Positions 45,809 to 56,799 are shown, counted from the stretch's first letter. The stretch is 64,000 bases of DNA from Streptomyces fumigatiscleroticus (GCF_014647975.1 NZ_BMQF01000011.1:221899-285898); one strand, 5' to 3'. Program-made: numbers and translations. The notes: generated by a model not told the origin, from the letters alone.

Positions 45809-46744
45809 ATGGACCAGGCACCGGACGGCCCGCAGGGACCGGAGGACCAGGGCCCCCGGCACGCCCGGAGCCTGCCGGTCTGCCACCGCCACCCCGACCG
45901 CGAGACCGGCATCCGCTGCACCCGCTGCGAGCGGCCGATCTGCCCCGAGTGCATGGTCGACGCGTCCGTCGGCTTCCAGTGCCCCGAGTGCGCCCGCGGG
46001 GGCGCCTCCCGCCCGGGCGGAGGAATCTCCGGCGTGAAGCGCGCCCCGGAGGCCTCCCGGCCCCGCACCCTGGCCGGCGGCACCATCACCGCCGACCCCC
46101 GTCTCCTCACCAAGATCCTCATCGGCATCAACGTCGCGGTGTTCGTCGCCGTGCACGCCTGGCCGTCGCTGCTGGACCGTCTCGTCCTGGTCGGGGCATG
46201 GCCCCCGGCGCCGTTCCACTCCACCGAAGGCGTCGCCGAGGGCGAGTGGTACCGCCTGGTGACCTCGGTCTTCACCCACGAGGCGGTCTGGCACGTCGCC
46301 TTCAACATGCTCAGCCTCTGGTGGCTCGGCGGTCCCCTCGAAGCCGTCCTCGGCCGCGTCCGATACCTCGCGCTCTACCTCTGCTCGGGCCTCGCGGGCA
46401 GCGCCCTCACCTATCTGCTGGCCCCGTCGCCCAGCGCCTCGCTGGGCGCCTCCGGAGCCGTCTTCGGCCTCTTCGGCGCGACCGCCGTGCTCGTGCGCCG
46501 GCTCAACCAGGACATGCGGCCGATCCTCGCCCTCCTGGCGATCAACCTGATCATCACCTTCGGCTGGAAGGACGAGATCGCCTGGCAGGCGCACATCGGC
46601 GGCCTCGTCGCCGGCATCGTCATCGGTTACGCCATGGTGCACGCCCCGCGCCGGCGGCGGGCCCTCATCCAGTACGGCACCTGTGCACTGGTCCTGGCCG
46701 CGGTCGTCGCCGTCACCCTGTTGAGGACGGCTCAGCTCACCTGA
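45809..46744 (+). CDS. Rhomboid family intramembrane serine protease
   Basis: 311 aa. An N-terminal zinc ribbon/B-box (CHRHPDRETGIRCTRCERPICPECM and CPECARGG, about 25-70) precedes six or more membrane helices. Catalytic Ser in SLGASGAVFGLFGA and His in WQAHIGGLVAGIVIG form the rhomboid dyad; HxxxN in HVAFNMLSLWWLGG. Cleaves membrane-protein substrates in the bilayer; substrate unknown. The zinc module is an actinobacterial addition. ATG after GAGGGG. Confidence 0.93.
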   Translation: MDQAPDGPQGPEDQGPRHARSLPVCHRHPDRETGIRCTRCERPICPECMVDASVGFQCPECARGGASRPGGGISGVKRAPEASRPRTLAGGTITADPRLLTKILIGINVAVFVAVHAWPSLLDRLVLVGAWPPAPFHSTEGVAEGEWYRLVTSVFTHEAVWHVAFNMLSLWWLGGPLEAVLGRVRYLALYLCSGLAGSALTYLLAPSPSASLGASGAVFGLFGATAVLVRRLNQDMRPILALLAINLIITFGWKDEIAWQAHIGGLVAGIVIGYAMVHAPRRRRALIQYGTCALVLAAVVAVTLLRTAQLT

Positions 46745-46751
46745 GCGGCCT

Positions 46752-46954
46752 TTGTCCACAGGCAGTGGCGAATCTTGTGCACACGGTGCGGGAACACGCG
46801 TGCCCCCGGTCAGGGGTGCGGATTTCCGCAGGTCAGACGGGGGCGAACGGGTTTTCGATTCCCAGTCGTTTCGTCATACCGACGTCAACACCCGATGGGT
46901 TATCCACAGATCGTCTGTTCTTGTCCCCAGTGTGTGGACAGGGCCTGTGGATAA
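46752..46954. other. Cluster of DnaA boxes outside oriC
   Basis: Six boxes in the rhomboid-crgA spacer. Perfect TTGTCCACA 46752-46760, TTATCCACA 46900-46908 and (inverted) TGTGGATAA 46946-46954; one-mismatch 46775-46783, 46921-46929 and (inverted) TGTGGACAG 46933-46941. About 19 kb from oriC. Resembles the DnaA-box clusters outside oriC described in S. coelicolor (for example H24), which titrate DnaA. Confidence 0.8.
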
Positions 46955-47001
46955 CTCACCGGATAGCCCTGGGCAGAGCTGAGTTCACCGCGAAGAGGCG
47001 G

Positions 47002-47256
47002 TCACTTCCACTGCGTCGAGACGCCGAATCCGGCGGCGATGAAGCCGAAGCCCACGACGATGTTCCAGTTGTCCAGCTTGTCGATGGGCAGCGAGCCGTC
47101 GGTGACATAGAAGACGACGATCCATGCGAGGCCGATGACGAACATGGCCAGCATGACGGGCGCGACCCAGGCACGGTTGTTCAGCTTGATCGCGGTCGCC
47201 TGCTTCGCCGGCGGCGGCGTGTAGTCGGCCTTCTTGCGGATACGTGACTTCGGCAC
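47002..47256 (-). CDS. crgA: Cell division inhibitor/adaptor CrgA
   Basis: 84 aa from GTG 47256, exactly the S. coelicolor length. PKSRIRKKADYTPPP, then two membrane helices (WVAPVMLAMFVIGLAWIVVFY and WNIVVGFGFIAAGFGVS) linked by VTDGSLPIDKLDN, ending TQWK. Coordinates growth and septation in Streptomyces by inhibiting FtsZ-ring formation, and interacts with PBPs/FtsW in mycobacteria. The frame is open to 47325 but the extension is not conserved. Confidence 0.95.
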   Translation of the reverse strand: MPKSRIRKKADYTPPPAKQATAIKLNNRAWVAPVMLAMFVIGLAWIVVFYVTDGSLPIDKLDNWNIVVGFGFIAAGFGVSTQWK

Positions 47257-47397
47257 GAGGGTCTCTCCTGTCGATGCGCTGCGTGGCCGCGCAGGGAACT
47301 GGGTCGGGCTCGGGGCAGCGTACAAGGGGACACTGAGCGCTCCCCCGGGCGTCCGTTAGCGTAGTGCTTCCGTGGCGCCGAAGGAGATAAGGGTACG

Positions 47398-48177
47398 TTG
47401 AGCAATTCTGCCGACTTCCCCGGGACGGGTTCCAGCCCTGCCCGCCGGCGCCGTTTGCGGCCCGTGCGGGTGCTCACGGCCGGTGTCTTCGCGCTCGCGG
47501 GGCTCATTTTCTTCACCAGTTTCGATACGGCCAAGGGCACCAATATCCGTACGGACACGTCCTTGCTGAAACTTTCCGACCTCATCGAGGAACGCAGCCG
47601 CAAGAACGGCGAACTGGACGAGTCGAACGCCGCGCTGCGCGACGAGATCGAGGGCCTCGCCGAACGCGACGACGGCCGTACCAAGGCGGAGGACGACGAG
47701 CTCGCGGCTCTGGAGAAGAACGCGGGCACGCAGAAGCTCACGGGCGAGGCGGTCACCGTCACGCTCGACGACGCCCCGCCCAACGCCACCGCCAAGCTCC
47801 CCGGCTATCCCGAGCCGCAGCCCGACTACCTGGTGATCCACCAGCAGGACCTCCAGGCGGTGGTGAACGCGCTGTGGCAGGGCGGCGCCCAGGGCATCAA
47901 GGTCATGGACCAGCGGCTGATCTCCACCAGCGCCGTGCGCTGCGTGGGCAACACCCTCATCCTCCAGGGCCGTGTCTACTCACCGCCGTACAAGATCACA
48001 GCGGTCGGGGACCCGGAGAAGCTCCAGAAGGCGCTCGCCGCGTCGCCGGCGATCCAGAACTACATGGTGTACGTCAACGTCTACGGGCTCGGCTGGAAGG
48101 TCGAGGAGGACGGGACGGTGACGCTGCCCGGCTACTCGGGCACAGTGGACCTGCACTACGCCGAGCCCGTGGAGTAG
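47398..48177 (+). CDS. DUF881 family protein (membrane-anchored)
   Basis: 259 aa from a TTG at 47398 with a strong AAGGAGATAA at 47381-47390, which decides the start. Basic N-terminus, membrane segment ~27-43, coiled-coil LIEERSRKNGELDESNAALRDEIEGLAERDD, then the DUF881 domain (LVIHQQDLQAVVNALWQGGAQGIKVMDQRLI). Conserved between crgA and pabA/pknB in actinobacteria (Rv0012) and related to Bacillus YlxW-type proteins. Likely envelope/division role, not proven. Confidence 0.88.
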   Translation: MSNSADFPGTGSSPARRRRLRPVRVLTAGVFALAGLIFFTSFDTAKGTNIRTDTSLLKLSDLIEERSRKNGELDESNAALRDEIEGLAERDDGRTKAEDDELAALEKNAGTQKLTGEAVTVTLDDAPPNATAKLPGYPEPQPDYLVIHQQDLQAVVNALWQGGAQGIKVMDQRLISTSAVRCVGNTLILQGRVYSPPYKITAVGDPEKLQKALAASPAIQNYMVYVNVYGLGWKVEEDGTVTLPGYSGTVDLHYAEPVE

Positions 48178-48222
48178 GCCCCGGCCCCTCGGTCCTCGGA
48201 GCGAGCCTCTCGGGAGCTGCCG

Positions 48223-48873
48223 GTGCGTGTCGTGGTCAGGACCGTCAGCGAACTCTGTCTCACCCTCGGCGTCGTCCTGGTGCTGTTCGTGGCCTACGTG
48301 CTGTTCTGGTCGGGCGTCCGGGCCGACGACACCATGCGGCACGAGATCGACCGTCTCCGGGAACGGTGGGCGGCGGGGGCGCCTCCGGAGCCCGTGCCCT
48401 ATCCGTACGGCCGGCCCTTCTCGATCATGTACATCCCGCGGCTCGGTTTCACGTGGAACAAGCCCGTGCTGGAGGGCACCGACACCGCCACCCTGAAGAA
48501 GGGGCTGGGCCACTACGCGCGCACCGCGAGGCTCGGCCAGGAGGGCAACTTCGCGGTCGCCGGACACCGGCGCACCCACGGCGACCCCTTCAAGGACTTC
48601 CCCGAGCTGCGGCGCGGCGACGCGGTGGTGCTGACGGACGGACGGACCTGGTTCACGTATCGGATCGACAAAGGACCGTACAAAACCGTTCCGACGGACG
48701 TGGCGGTGATCGATCCTGTGCCACGGGCTTCGGGGTACACGCGTTCGGGGCGCTATCTCACGCTGACCACGTGCGATCCGGAGTGGGGGCACAGCCACCG
48801 GCTGATCGTGTGGGCGCATCTGGCGGCCACCCAGCCCGTGGACGCCGGGGAACCGGAGGCTCTGCGCCGTTAG
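48223..48873 (+). CDS. Class E sortase (first of three)
   Basis: 216 aa from GTG 48223. One N-terminal membrane helix (ELCLTLGVVLVLFVAYVLFW), then the sortase barrel with catalytic His115 (GHRRTHG), Cys184 (TLTTCDPEW) and Arg193. Type E transpeptidases attach LAXTG-type proteins to peptidoglycan. This is a separate paralogue upstream of the SrtE1/SrtE2 pair. It carries a one-mismatch parS (48446-48459). Confidence 0.92.
   Translation: MRVVVRTVSELCLTLGVVLVLFVAYVLFWSGVRADDTMRHEIDRLRERWAAGAPPEPVPYPYGRPFSIMYIPRLGFTWNKPVLEGTDTATLKKGLGHYARTARLGQEGNFAVAGHRRTHGDPFKDFPELRRGDAVVLTDGRTWFTYRIDKGPYKTVPTDVAVIDPVPRASGYTRSGRYLTLTTCDPEWGHSHRLIVWAHLAATQPVDAGEPEALRR
48446..48459. promoter_or_regulatory. Near-parS sequence (one mismatch)
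   Basis: GTTTCACGTGGAAC: 13 of 14 bases of parS, inside the sortase gene. Single-mismatch sites can still bind ParB, but binding here is unproven. Confidence 0.5.
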
Positions 48874-48925
48874 TCTGGTGCCGTACGGCGTGAGTCTGGT
48901 GCCGTGGTGCGACGGAAGGGACGGC

Positions 48926-49087
48926 ATGTACGGCTGGATCTGGCGGCATCTGCCGGGGAACACGTGGGTGAGGGCGCTGATCTCCCTCGTGCTGGTCCTG
49001 GCCGTGGTCTACGTCCTCTTCCAGTACGTCTTCCCGTGGGCCGAGCCGCTGCTTCCCTTCAACGACGTGACGGTGGACAACCAGTGA
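48926..49087 (+). CDS. Small single-pass membrane protein
   Basis: 53 aa, ATG 48926 after GGAAGGG. WIWRHLPGNTWVRALI then a 20-residue hydrophobic helix and PWAEPLLPFNDVTVDNQ outside. Stop overlaps the next start by four bases (GTGA), so it is translationally coupled to the amidotransferase gene. Conserved in this cluster in Streptomyces to my knowledge; function unknown. Confidence 0.8.
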   Translation: MYGWIWRHLPGNTWVRALISLVLVLAVVYVLFQYVFPWAEPLLPFNDVTVDNQ

Positions 49088-49722
49088 GTGCGCGGATCCT
49101 TGTCGTCGACAACTACGACAGCTTCGTCTTCAACCTGGTCCAGTACCTGTACCAGCTGGGCGCCGAGTGCGAGGTGCTGCGCAACGACGAGGTGTCGACG
49201 GCGCACGCCCAGGACGGGTTCGACGGCGTGCTGCTGTCGCCGGGGCCGGGCGCTCCCGAGCAGGCGGGCGTCTGCGTCGACATGGTGCGCCACTGCGCGG
49301 CGACCGGCGTGCCCGTCTTCGGCGTCTGCCTCGGCATGCAGTCGATGCAGGTGGCGTACGGCGGTGTGGTGGACCGGGCGCCGGAGCTGCTGCACGGCAA
49401 GACCTCACCGGTCGAGCACGAGGGCAAGGGCGTCTTCGCGGGCCTGCCCTCGCCCTTCACGGCGACGCGCTACCACTCCCTGGCCGCCCGGCCGGCCACG
49501 GTGCCGGCCGAGCTGGAGGTCACGGCCCGGACGCGGGACGGCATCGTGATGGGCCTGCGCCACCGCGAACTGCCGGTGGAGGGTGTGCAGTTCCACCCGG
49601 AGTCGGTGCTGACCGAGCACGGGCACCGGATGCTGGCCAACTGGCTGGTGGAGTGCGGCGACGAGGGTGCGGTGGCGAGGTCGGCGGGGCTCGCCCCGGT
49701 GGTGGGCAGGGCCACGGCGTGA
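49084..49722 (+). CDS. pabA: Glutamine amidotransferase, PabA/TrpG type
   Basis: 212 aa from GTG 49084. Class I GATase triad: nucleophile Cys in VFGVCLGMQSM (near 79), His and Glu in VQFHPESVLTEHG (near 171-173); oxyanion LLSPGPGAPEQAG. Supplies ammonia to aminodeoxychorismate or anthranilate synthase; the partner subunit is not nearby. Synteny with Rv0013 (trpG/pabA beside pknB). Which pathway it serves cannot be told from sequence. Overlaps the following sortase start (GTGA). Confidence 0.88.
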   Translation: MSARILVVDNYDSFVFNLVQYLYQLGAECEVLRNDEVSTAHAQDGFDGVLLSPGPGAPEQAGVCVDMVRHCAATGVPVFGVCLGMQSMQVAYGGVVDRAPELLHGKTSPVEHEGKGVFAGLPSPFTATRYHSLAARPATVPAELEVTARTRDGIVMGLRHRELPVEGVQFHPESVLTEHGHRMLANWLVECGDEGAVARSAGLAPVVGRATA

Positions 49723-50846
49723 CCGCGCTGCGCCCCGAGCGCGAGTCCGGCGCCGCTCACCGGGACGCCTCGGCCTCCGGCTTCGGCGGCGCCGGCGATC
49801 AGGGCGCCTCGTACGGACAGCAGCCGTACGAGCTTTACGGGTCGCATGAGTCTCATGGGTCGTACGAGTCCTACGAGCCGTATCCGCCGCCCGTCGACGA
49901 GGAGACGGTGGCGCTGCGGATACCCGGGCCGCCGGTGGATGCCGGAGCCGACGGGGCCATATCGGCGTCTGAGGCTTCATCGGCTCCATCGGCGGCCGGA
50001 CCCGCACCGGGAGGCCGTGCGGCCCGCAGGAAGGCCGCCAAGCGGCGTCACGGGCGCCGTTCGGGGACTCGCCAGGCGGCCGGGCCCCGCCCCACCGGTG
50101 ATCAGGACACGGATGAGGAACCCCGGGCGCCCCTGTCCCGGGTGGAGGCCCGCCGCCGGGCCCGGGCCCGCAGACCGAGCCCCGGCGTCATCGCCAGCCG
50201 GGTGATCGGCGAGCTGTTCATCACCACCGGCGTGCTGATGCTGCTCTTCGTCTCCTACCAGCTGTGGTGGACGAACGTCCGGGCGCACGCGCAGGCGGAC
50301 AAGGAGACCAGCAGCCTCCAGGACGACTGGGCGAGCGGCAAGCGCAATCCGGGCGCGTTCTCACCCGGGCAGGGCTTCGCCATCCTGCACATCCCCAAGC
50401 TGGACGTCGTGGTGCCGATCGCGGAAGGCGTCAGCAACGACAAGGTGCTGGACCGCGGCATGGTCGGCCACTACGGGCAGGGCGCGCTGAAGACGGCGAT
50501 GCCGGACGCCAAGACCGGCAACTTCGGGCTCGCGGGCCACCGCAACACCCACGGCGAACCCTTCCGGTACATCAACAAGCTGACGGCGGGCGACGCGATC
50601 GTCGTGGAGACGCAGGACACGTACTTCGTCTACAAGATGACGTCGACGCTGCCGGTCACGTCCCCGAGCAACACCAGCGTCCTGAACCCCGTTCCGCAAG
50701 GGTCGGGTTTCACCGGGCCCGGCCGGTACATCACGCTCACGACGTGCACGCCGGAGTTCACGAGCAAGTACCGGTTGATCGTCTGGGGCAAGATGGTCGA
50801 GGAACGGCCGCGCAGCAAGGGCAAGCCGGATGCGCTCGTCAGTTAG
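49719..50846 (+). CDS. srtE1: Class E sortase SrtE1
   Basis: 375 aa from GTG 49719. A cytoplasmic N-terminus of ~165 residues, rich in Tyr/Ser/Gly then Arg/Ala, is followed by one membrane helix (VIGELFITTGVLMLLFVSYQLWW) and the sortase domain: His in FGLAGHRNTHGEPF, Cys in ITLTTCTPEFTSKYRLIVWG and Arg in KYR. Matches SrtE1 of S. coelicolor by order and size; SrtE enzymes anchor long chaplins needed for aerial hyphae. Coupled to pabA. Confidence 0.92.
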   Translation: MTALRPERESGAAHRDASASGFGGAGDQGASYGQQPYELYGSHESHGSYESYEPYPPPVDEETVALRIPGPPVDAGADGAISASEASSAPSAAGPAPGGRAARRKAAKRRHGRRSGTRQAAGPRPTGDQDTDEEPRAPLSRVEARRRARARRPSPGVIASRVIGELFITTGVLMLLFVSYQLWWTNVRAHAQADKETSSLQDDWASGKRNPGAFSPGQGFAILHIPKLDVVVPIAEGVSNDKVLDRGMVGHYGQGALKTAMPDAKTGNFGLAGHRNTHGEPFRYINKLTAGDAIVVETQDTYFVYKMTSTLPVTSPSNTSVLNPVPQGSGFTGPGRYITLTTCTPEFTSKYRLIVWGKMVEERPRSKGKPDALVS

Positions 50847-50859
50847 AGGCGGATGACCA

Positions 50860-51621
50860 GTGGCAGCGACCACCGACACGGATCACGAAGAGCAGACCGG
50901 TACGCCCGGACCGGCGCCGGCGGCGGTACGCCGCCGCCCCGGCCGGATCGCCCTGGCCGTCAGCGTCTTCGGTGAACTCCTGATCACGGCGGGCCTGGTG
51001 CTCGGCCTGTTCGTCGTCTACTCGCTGTGGTGGACGAACGTCATCGCCGACCGCGAGGCGGACAAGCAGGGCGACAAGGTCCGCGACAACTGGGCGCAGG
51101 ACGGCTCCGCCTCCGGCGGCCCCGGGGCGCTGAACACCAAGGACGGCATCGGCTTCCTGCACGTGCCCGCGATGGGCAACGGCGAGGTCCTGGTCGAGAA
51201 GGGCACGTCGTCGAAGATCCTGAACGACGGTGTCGCCGGCTACTACACCGATCCCGTCAAGGCGACGCTGCCGACGTCGGGCAAGAACGGCAACTTCTCG
51301 CTGGCCGCCCACCGCGACGGGCACGGCGCGAAGTTCCACAACATCGACAAGGTCGAGAAGGGCGACCCGATCGTCTTCGAGACGAAGGACAGGTGGTACG
51401 TCTACAAGGTCTACGCCGTCCTTCCCGAGACCTCGAAGTTCGACGTCGACGTCCTCGACGCGGTCCCCAAGGCCTCCGGCAGGAAGAAGGCCGGCAAGTA
51501 CATCACCCTGACGACCTGCACACCGGTGTTCACCAGCCGGTACCGGTACGTGGTGTGGGGCGAGCTGGAGCGGGTGGAGAAGGTGGACGGGGACCGGACG
51601 CCGCCCAAGGAGCTGCGGTGA
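50860..51621 (+). CDS. srtE2: Class E sortase SrtE2
   Basis: 253 aa from GTG 50860. Short tail, one membrane helix (AVSVFGELLITAGLVLGLFVVYSLWW, ending WWTNV as in SrtE1), then His in FSLAAHRDGHGAKF, Cys in ITLTTCTPVFTSRYRYVVWG and Arg. Last gene of the plus-strand sortase block; terminator shared with the convergent pknB. Confidence 0.92.
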   Translation: MAATTDTDHEEQTGTPGPAPAAVRRRPGRIALAVSVFGELLITAGLVLGLFVVYSLWWTNVIADREADKQGDKVRDNWAQDGSASGGPGALNTKDGIGFLHVPAMGNGEVLVEKGTSSKILNDGVAGYYTDPVKATLPTSGKNGNFSLAAHRDGHGAKFHNIDKVEKGDPIVFETKDRWYVYKVYAVLPETSKFDVDVLDAVPKASGRKKAGKYITLTTCTPVFTSRYRYVVWGELERVEKVDGDRTPPKELR

Positions 51622-51648
51622 ACCGCCCGCCGCACGTCGTATGACGGC

Positions 51649-51684
51649 GGAGCCCCGGCCCCCGTGAACGGGGACCGGGGCTCC
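51649..51684. terminator. Bidirectional terminator srtE2 / pknB
   Basis: GGAGCCCCGG (51649-51658) / CCGGGGCTCC (51675-51684) with further CCCCGT/ACGGGG pairing inside, between convergent genes. Confidence 0.85.
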
Positions 51685-51708
51685 TTGCCGTGCGGCCGGC
51701 CGGACGCG

Positions 51709-53700
<1,992 letters not shown>

Positions 53701-53893
53701 AGCTACCTACCAGCCCTCTCCGTCGGTCCCGACCGGCACGCTTGTGCGGCCGGAGGCTGCCGTCCGGGTTTACCGTACCCGGCTCGCTTTGTGTGGCCTG
53801 GCCAAGCCCGTCACCCGATACAGGACCGGTATCACAACGTGCGTCGATGTGAAGCTGACGTGAGCGGAGTCACGTGTCTCCGTTCCCCGCTGT

Positions 53894-55366
53894 TCACTTC
53901 TTGCTGTTGATGACCGCCTCCATCACGTTCTTCGCGATGGGTGCCGCCAGACCGCCACCGGAGATGTCGTCCCGGGTGGCGTCCTCGTCCTCGACCACCA
54001 CGGCCACGGCGACCGGCGAGCTGCCGTCGCTGAGCTTGGCGTACGAGATGAACCAGGCGTAGGGGTTCTCGCTGTTGTTCTCGCCGTGCTGGGCGGTACC
54101 GGTCTTGCCGCCGACGGTGACGCCGTCGATCTGCGCGTTGGTTCCGGTGCCGTCCTTGACGACCGTCTCCATCATCGACTGGAGGATCTGGGCGTTCTTG
54201 GCCGACAGCGGCTGGCTGAGCTTCTCCGGGTCGGTCTTCTCGATGGTGTCCAGGCTCGGGGCCTGGAGCTCGTCGACCATGTACGGCTTCATCAGGGTGC
54301 CGTTGTTGGCGACGGCCGAGGCGACCATGGCCATCTGGAGCGGGGTGGCCGCGGTGTTGAACTGGCCGATGGAGGAGAGCGCGGTCTGCGACTCGTTCAT
54401 GTCGTCGGAGAAGACCGAGGCGCTGGAGCGGACGGGGGTGAACTGCTCCTGGGTGAAGCCGAACTTCTTCGCCTCCTCCAGCATCTTGTCGTTGCCGAGG
54501 TCGGCGCCGACCTTGCCGAAGACGGTGTTGCAGGAGACCCGGAGCGCCTCGCGCAGCGTGGCGTTCTCGCAGGGGATGTTGCCCTCGTTCTTCAGGGGCG
54601 TCGTGGTGCCGGGCATGATCCACGGCAGCGGCGAGTCTGTCTCCTCGTCGGCCGAGTCGTACAGACCGTTCTCCAGCGCGGCGGCGGCGGTGACGACCTT
54701 GAACGTCGAGCCGGGCGGGTACACCTCGCGCAGCGCCCGGTTCAGCGTCGGGTCGTCGGGGTTGTTCTCCTTCAGCAGGCTCTTCCAGGCCTTGGCGTCC
54801 GAGTCGCTGCCACCGGCGATCGTGGAGGGGTCGTACGAGGGGTAGGACGCCAGCGCCAGGATCTTGCCGGTGGCCGGGTCCAGGGCGGCGACCGCGCCCT
54901 TGCCGCCCTGGTTCTTCAGACCGTTGTAGGCGGCCTTCTGCGCGGCGGCGTTGAGGGTGGTGACGACATTGCCGCCCTCCTTCTTCTTGCCCGTGAGCAT
55001 GTCGAGCGTGTTGCGGAAGAAGAGCCGGTCGTCGTTGCCGGTGAGGATGCCGTCCTCGATGGATTCGAGCTGGTTGGCGCCGAAGGACTGGGAGACGAAC
55101 CCGGTGACGGGCGCCCACATGGCGCCGTCCTTGTAGGTGCGCTTGTACTTGAAGTCGCCCTCGGTGGTGGTGTGCCCGGTGATGGCCTTGCCGTCGACGA
55201 TGATGTCGCCGCGCGGTGCGGCGTACCGCTCGATGGCGACCCGGCGGTTGTCGTCGTCCGTCTTCAGCTCGTCGGCCTGGACGTACTGGAGCCAGTTGTC
55301 GCGGATGAGCAGGGTGAGGACCAGGAGGCCGCAGAAGATCGCGATGCGGCGCAGGGGTTTGTTCAC
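53894..55366 (-). CDS. pbpA: Penicillin-binding protein, class B transpeptidase (PbpA)
   Basis: 490 aa from GTG 55366, overlapping the rodA stop by four bases. One N-terminal membrane anchor, then SxxK in YPPGSTFKVVTA, SxN in RVSCNTVFGKV and KTG in VGGKTGTAQHGE. Monofunctional DD-transpeptidase paired with the SEDS protein upstream to make septal/polar peptidoglycan. Gene order equals Rv0016c. Confidence 0.95.
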   Translation of the reverse strand: MNKPLRRIAIFCGLLVLTLLIRDNWLQYVQADELKTDDDNRRVAIERYAAPRGDIIVDGKAITGHTTTEGDFKYKRTYKDGAMWAPVTGFVSQSFGANQLESIEDGILTGNDDRLFFRNTLDMLTGKKKEGGNVVTTLNAAAQKAAYNGLKNQGGKGAVAALDPATGKILALASYPSYDPSTIAGGSDSDAKAWKSLLKENNPDDPTLNRALREVYPPGSTFKVVTAAAALENGLYDSADEETDSPLPWIMPGTTTPLKNEGNIPCENATLREALRVSCNTVFGKVGADLGNDKMLEEAKKFGFTQEQFTPVRSSASVFSDDMNESQTALSSIGQFNTAATPLQMAMVASAVANNGTLMKPYMVDELQAPSLDTIEKTDPEKLSQPLSAKNAQILQSMMETVVKDGTGTNAQIDGVTVGGKTGTAQHGENNSENPYAWFISYAKLSDGSSPVAVAVVVEDEDATRDDISGGGLAAPIAKNVMEAVINSKK

Positions 55367-56799
55367 GGTCGGACCACCTGGGTCATCTCGGCGTCGGGGT
55401 TGGCGGTGGGGGCGGGGGCGGGCCGGCGGGCGGTGTCGCTGATGCGCAGCAGGATGCCGATCAGGGCCCAGTTGGCGATCACGGACGAACCGCCGTACGC
55501 CAGGAACGGCATGGTCATACCGGTCAGCGGGATCAGACCCATGACGCCGCCGGCGACCACGAAGACCTGGAGGGCGAAGGCGCCGGACAGGCCGATGGCC
55601 AGCAGCTTGCCGAACGGGTCGCGGGCGGCCAGGGCGGTGCGGACGCCGCGCTCCACGATGAGTGCGTAGAGCAGCAGGATCGCCATCAGGCCGGCCAGGC
55701 CCAGCTCCTCGCCGAAGGTGGCGAGGATGAAGTCGGAGTTGGCGGCGAACCGGATCAGGTCGGAGTGGCCCTGGCCCAGGCCGGTGCCGAGGGTGCCGCC
55801 GGAGCCGAAGGCCCACAGGGCCTGCATGGCCTGCTCGGAGTGGCCGACGACGCCCTGCCGGGAGAGCGCGTACTCGTGCATCGGGTCGAGCCAGGCCTGG
55901 ACACGCTGCTGGACGTGGGGTTCGAAGCTGGCCACGCCGACGGCGCCGGCCGCGGACATCAGCAGACCGAAGACGATCCAGCTGGTCCGCTCGGTGGCGA
56001 CGTACAGCATGATGACGAACATTCCGAAGAACAGCAGCGAGGTGCCGAGGTCGGTCTCGAAGACCAGGATCAGGATCGAGATGAACCAGACGACCAGGAT
56101 CGGGCCGAGGTCGCGGCCGCGCGGCAGGTACAGGCCCATGAAGCGACGGCTGGCCAGGGCGAGCGCGTCCCGCTTCACCATCAGATAGCCGGCGAAGAAG
56201 ACCGCCAGGACGATCTTGGCGAACTCACCGGGCTGGATGGAGAAGCTGCCGACGTGGATCCAGATCTTGGCGCCGTAGATGTTCTGGCCGAGGCCCGGCA
56301 CCAGCGGCAGCAGCAGCAGGAGCAGCGCGCCGACCATGGAGATGTAGGTGTAGCGCTGAAGGACGCGGTGGTCCTTGAGGAAGATCAGTACGGCGATGAA
56401 GAGGGCCATGCCCATCGCCGTGTACATCAGCTGCCGGGGCGCGGCGGTGCCGGCCTGCTTGATCGACTGGAGCAGCTCGGACTGGTCCAGCCGCCAGATG
56501 ACCACCAGGCCGAGCCCGTTGAGCAGCGTGGCCAGCGGCAGCAGCAGCGGATCCGCGTACGGCGCGAACTTGCGGACGACGAGATGGCCGACACCGGCCA
56601 GCAGGCCGAGGCCCAGTCCGTAGCTCAGCAGGCCGGAGGGCACCTCGTCGTTGATGGCCAGACCCACGTTGGCGTAGGCGAAGACCGGGATGACCACGGC
56701 GAACACCAGCAGGGCGAGCTCGGTGTTGCGGCGGCTCGGCGTGCCGATCGAGCCGATCGTGGACGTGTGGTGCGTCGGCGTGTTCGTTGTACTGCTCAT
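55363..56799 (-). CDS. rodA: SEDS peptidoglycan glycosyltransferase (RodA/FtsW)
   Basis: 478 aa, about 12 membrane helices. SEDS signature blocks: VIWRLDQSELLQ, YGAKIWIHVGSFSIQPGEFAKIVLAVFFAGYL, ETDLGTSLLFFGMFVIMLYVATERTSWI and IPLTGMTMPFLAYGGSS. Polymerises lipid II with the coupled PbpA. Whether it is a RodA or FtsW orthologue is not separable by eye; the symbol follows synteny (Rv0017c). Confidence 0.94.
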   Translation of the reverse strand: MSSTTNTPTHHTSTIGSIGTPSRRNTELALLVFAVVIPVFAYANVGLAINDEVPSGLLSYGLGLGLLAGVGHLVVRKFAPYADPLLLPLATLLNGLGLVVIWRLDQSELLQSIKQAGTAAPRQLMYTAMGMALFIAVLIFLKDHRVLQRYTYISMVGALLLLLLPLVPGLGQNIYGAKIWIHVGSFSIQPGEFAKIVLAVFFAGYLMVKRDALALASRRFMGLYLPRGRDLGPILVVWFISILILVFETDLGTSLLFFGMFVIMLYVATERTSWIVFGLLMSAAGAVGVASFEPHVQQRVQAWLDPMHEYALSRQGVVGHSEQAMQALWAFGSGGTLGTGLGQGHSDLIRFAANSDFILATFGEELGLAGLMAILLLYALIVERGVRTALAARDPFGKLLAIGLSGAFALQVFVVAGGVMGLIPLTGMTMPFLAYGGSSVIANWALIGILLRISDTARRPAPAPTANPDAEMTQVVRP

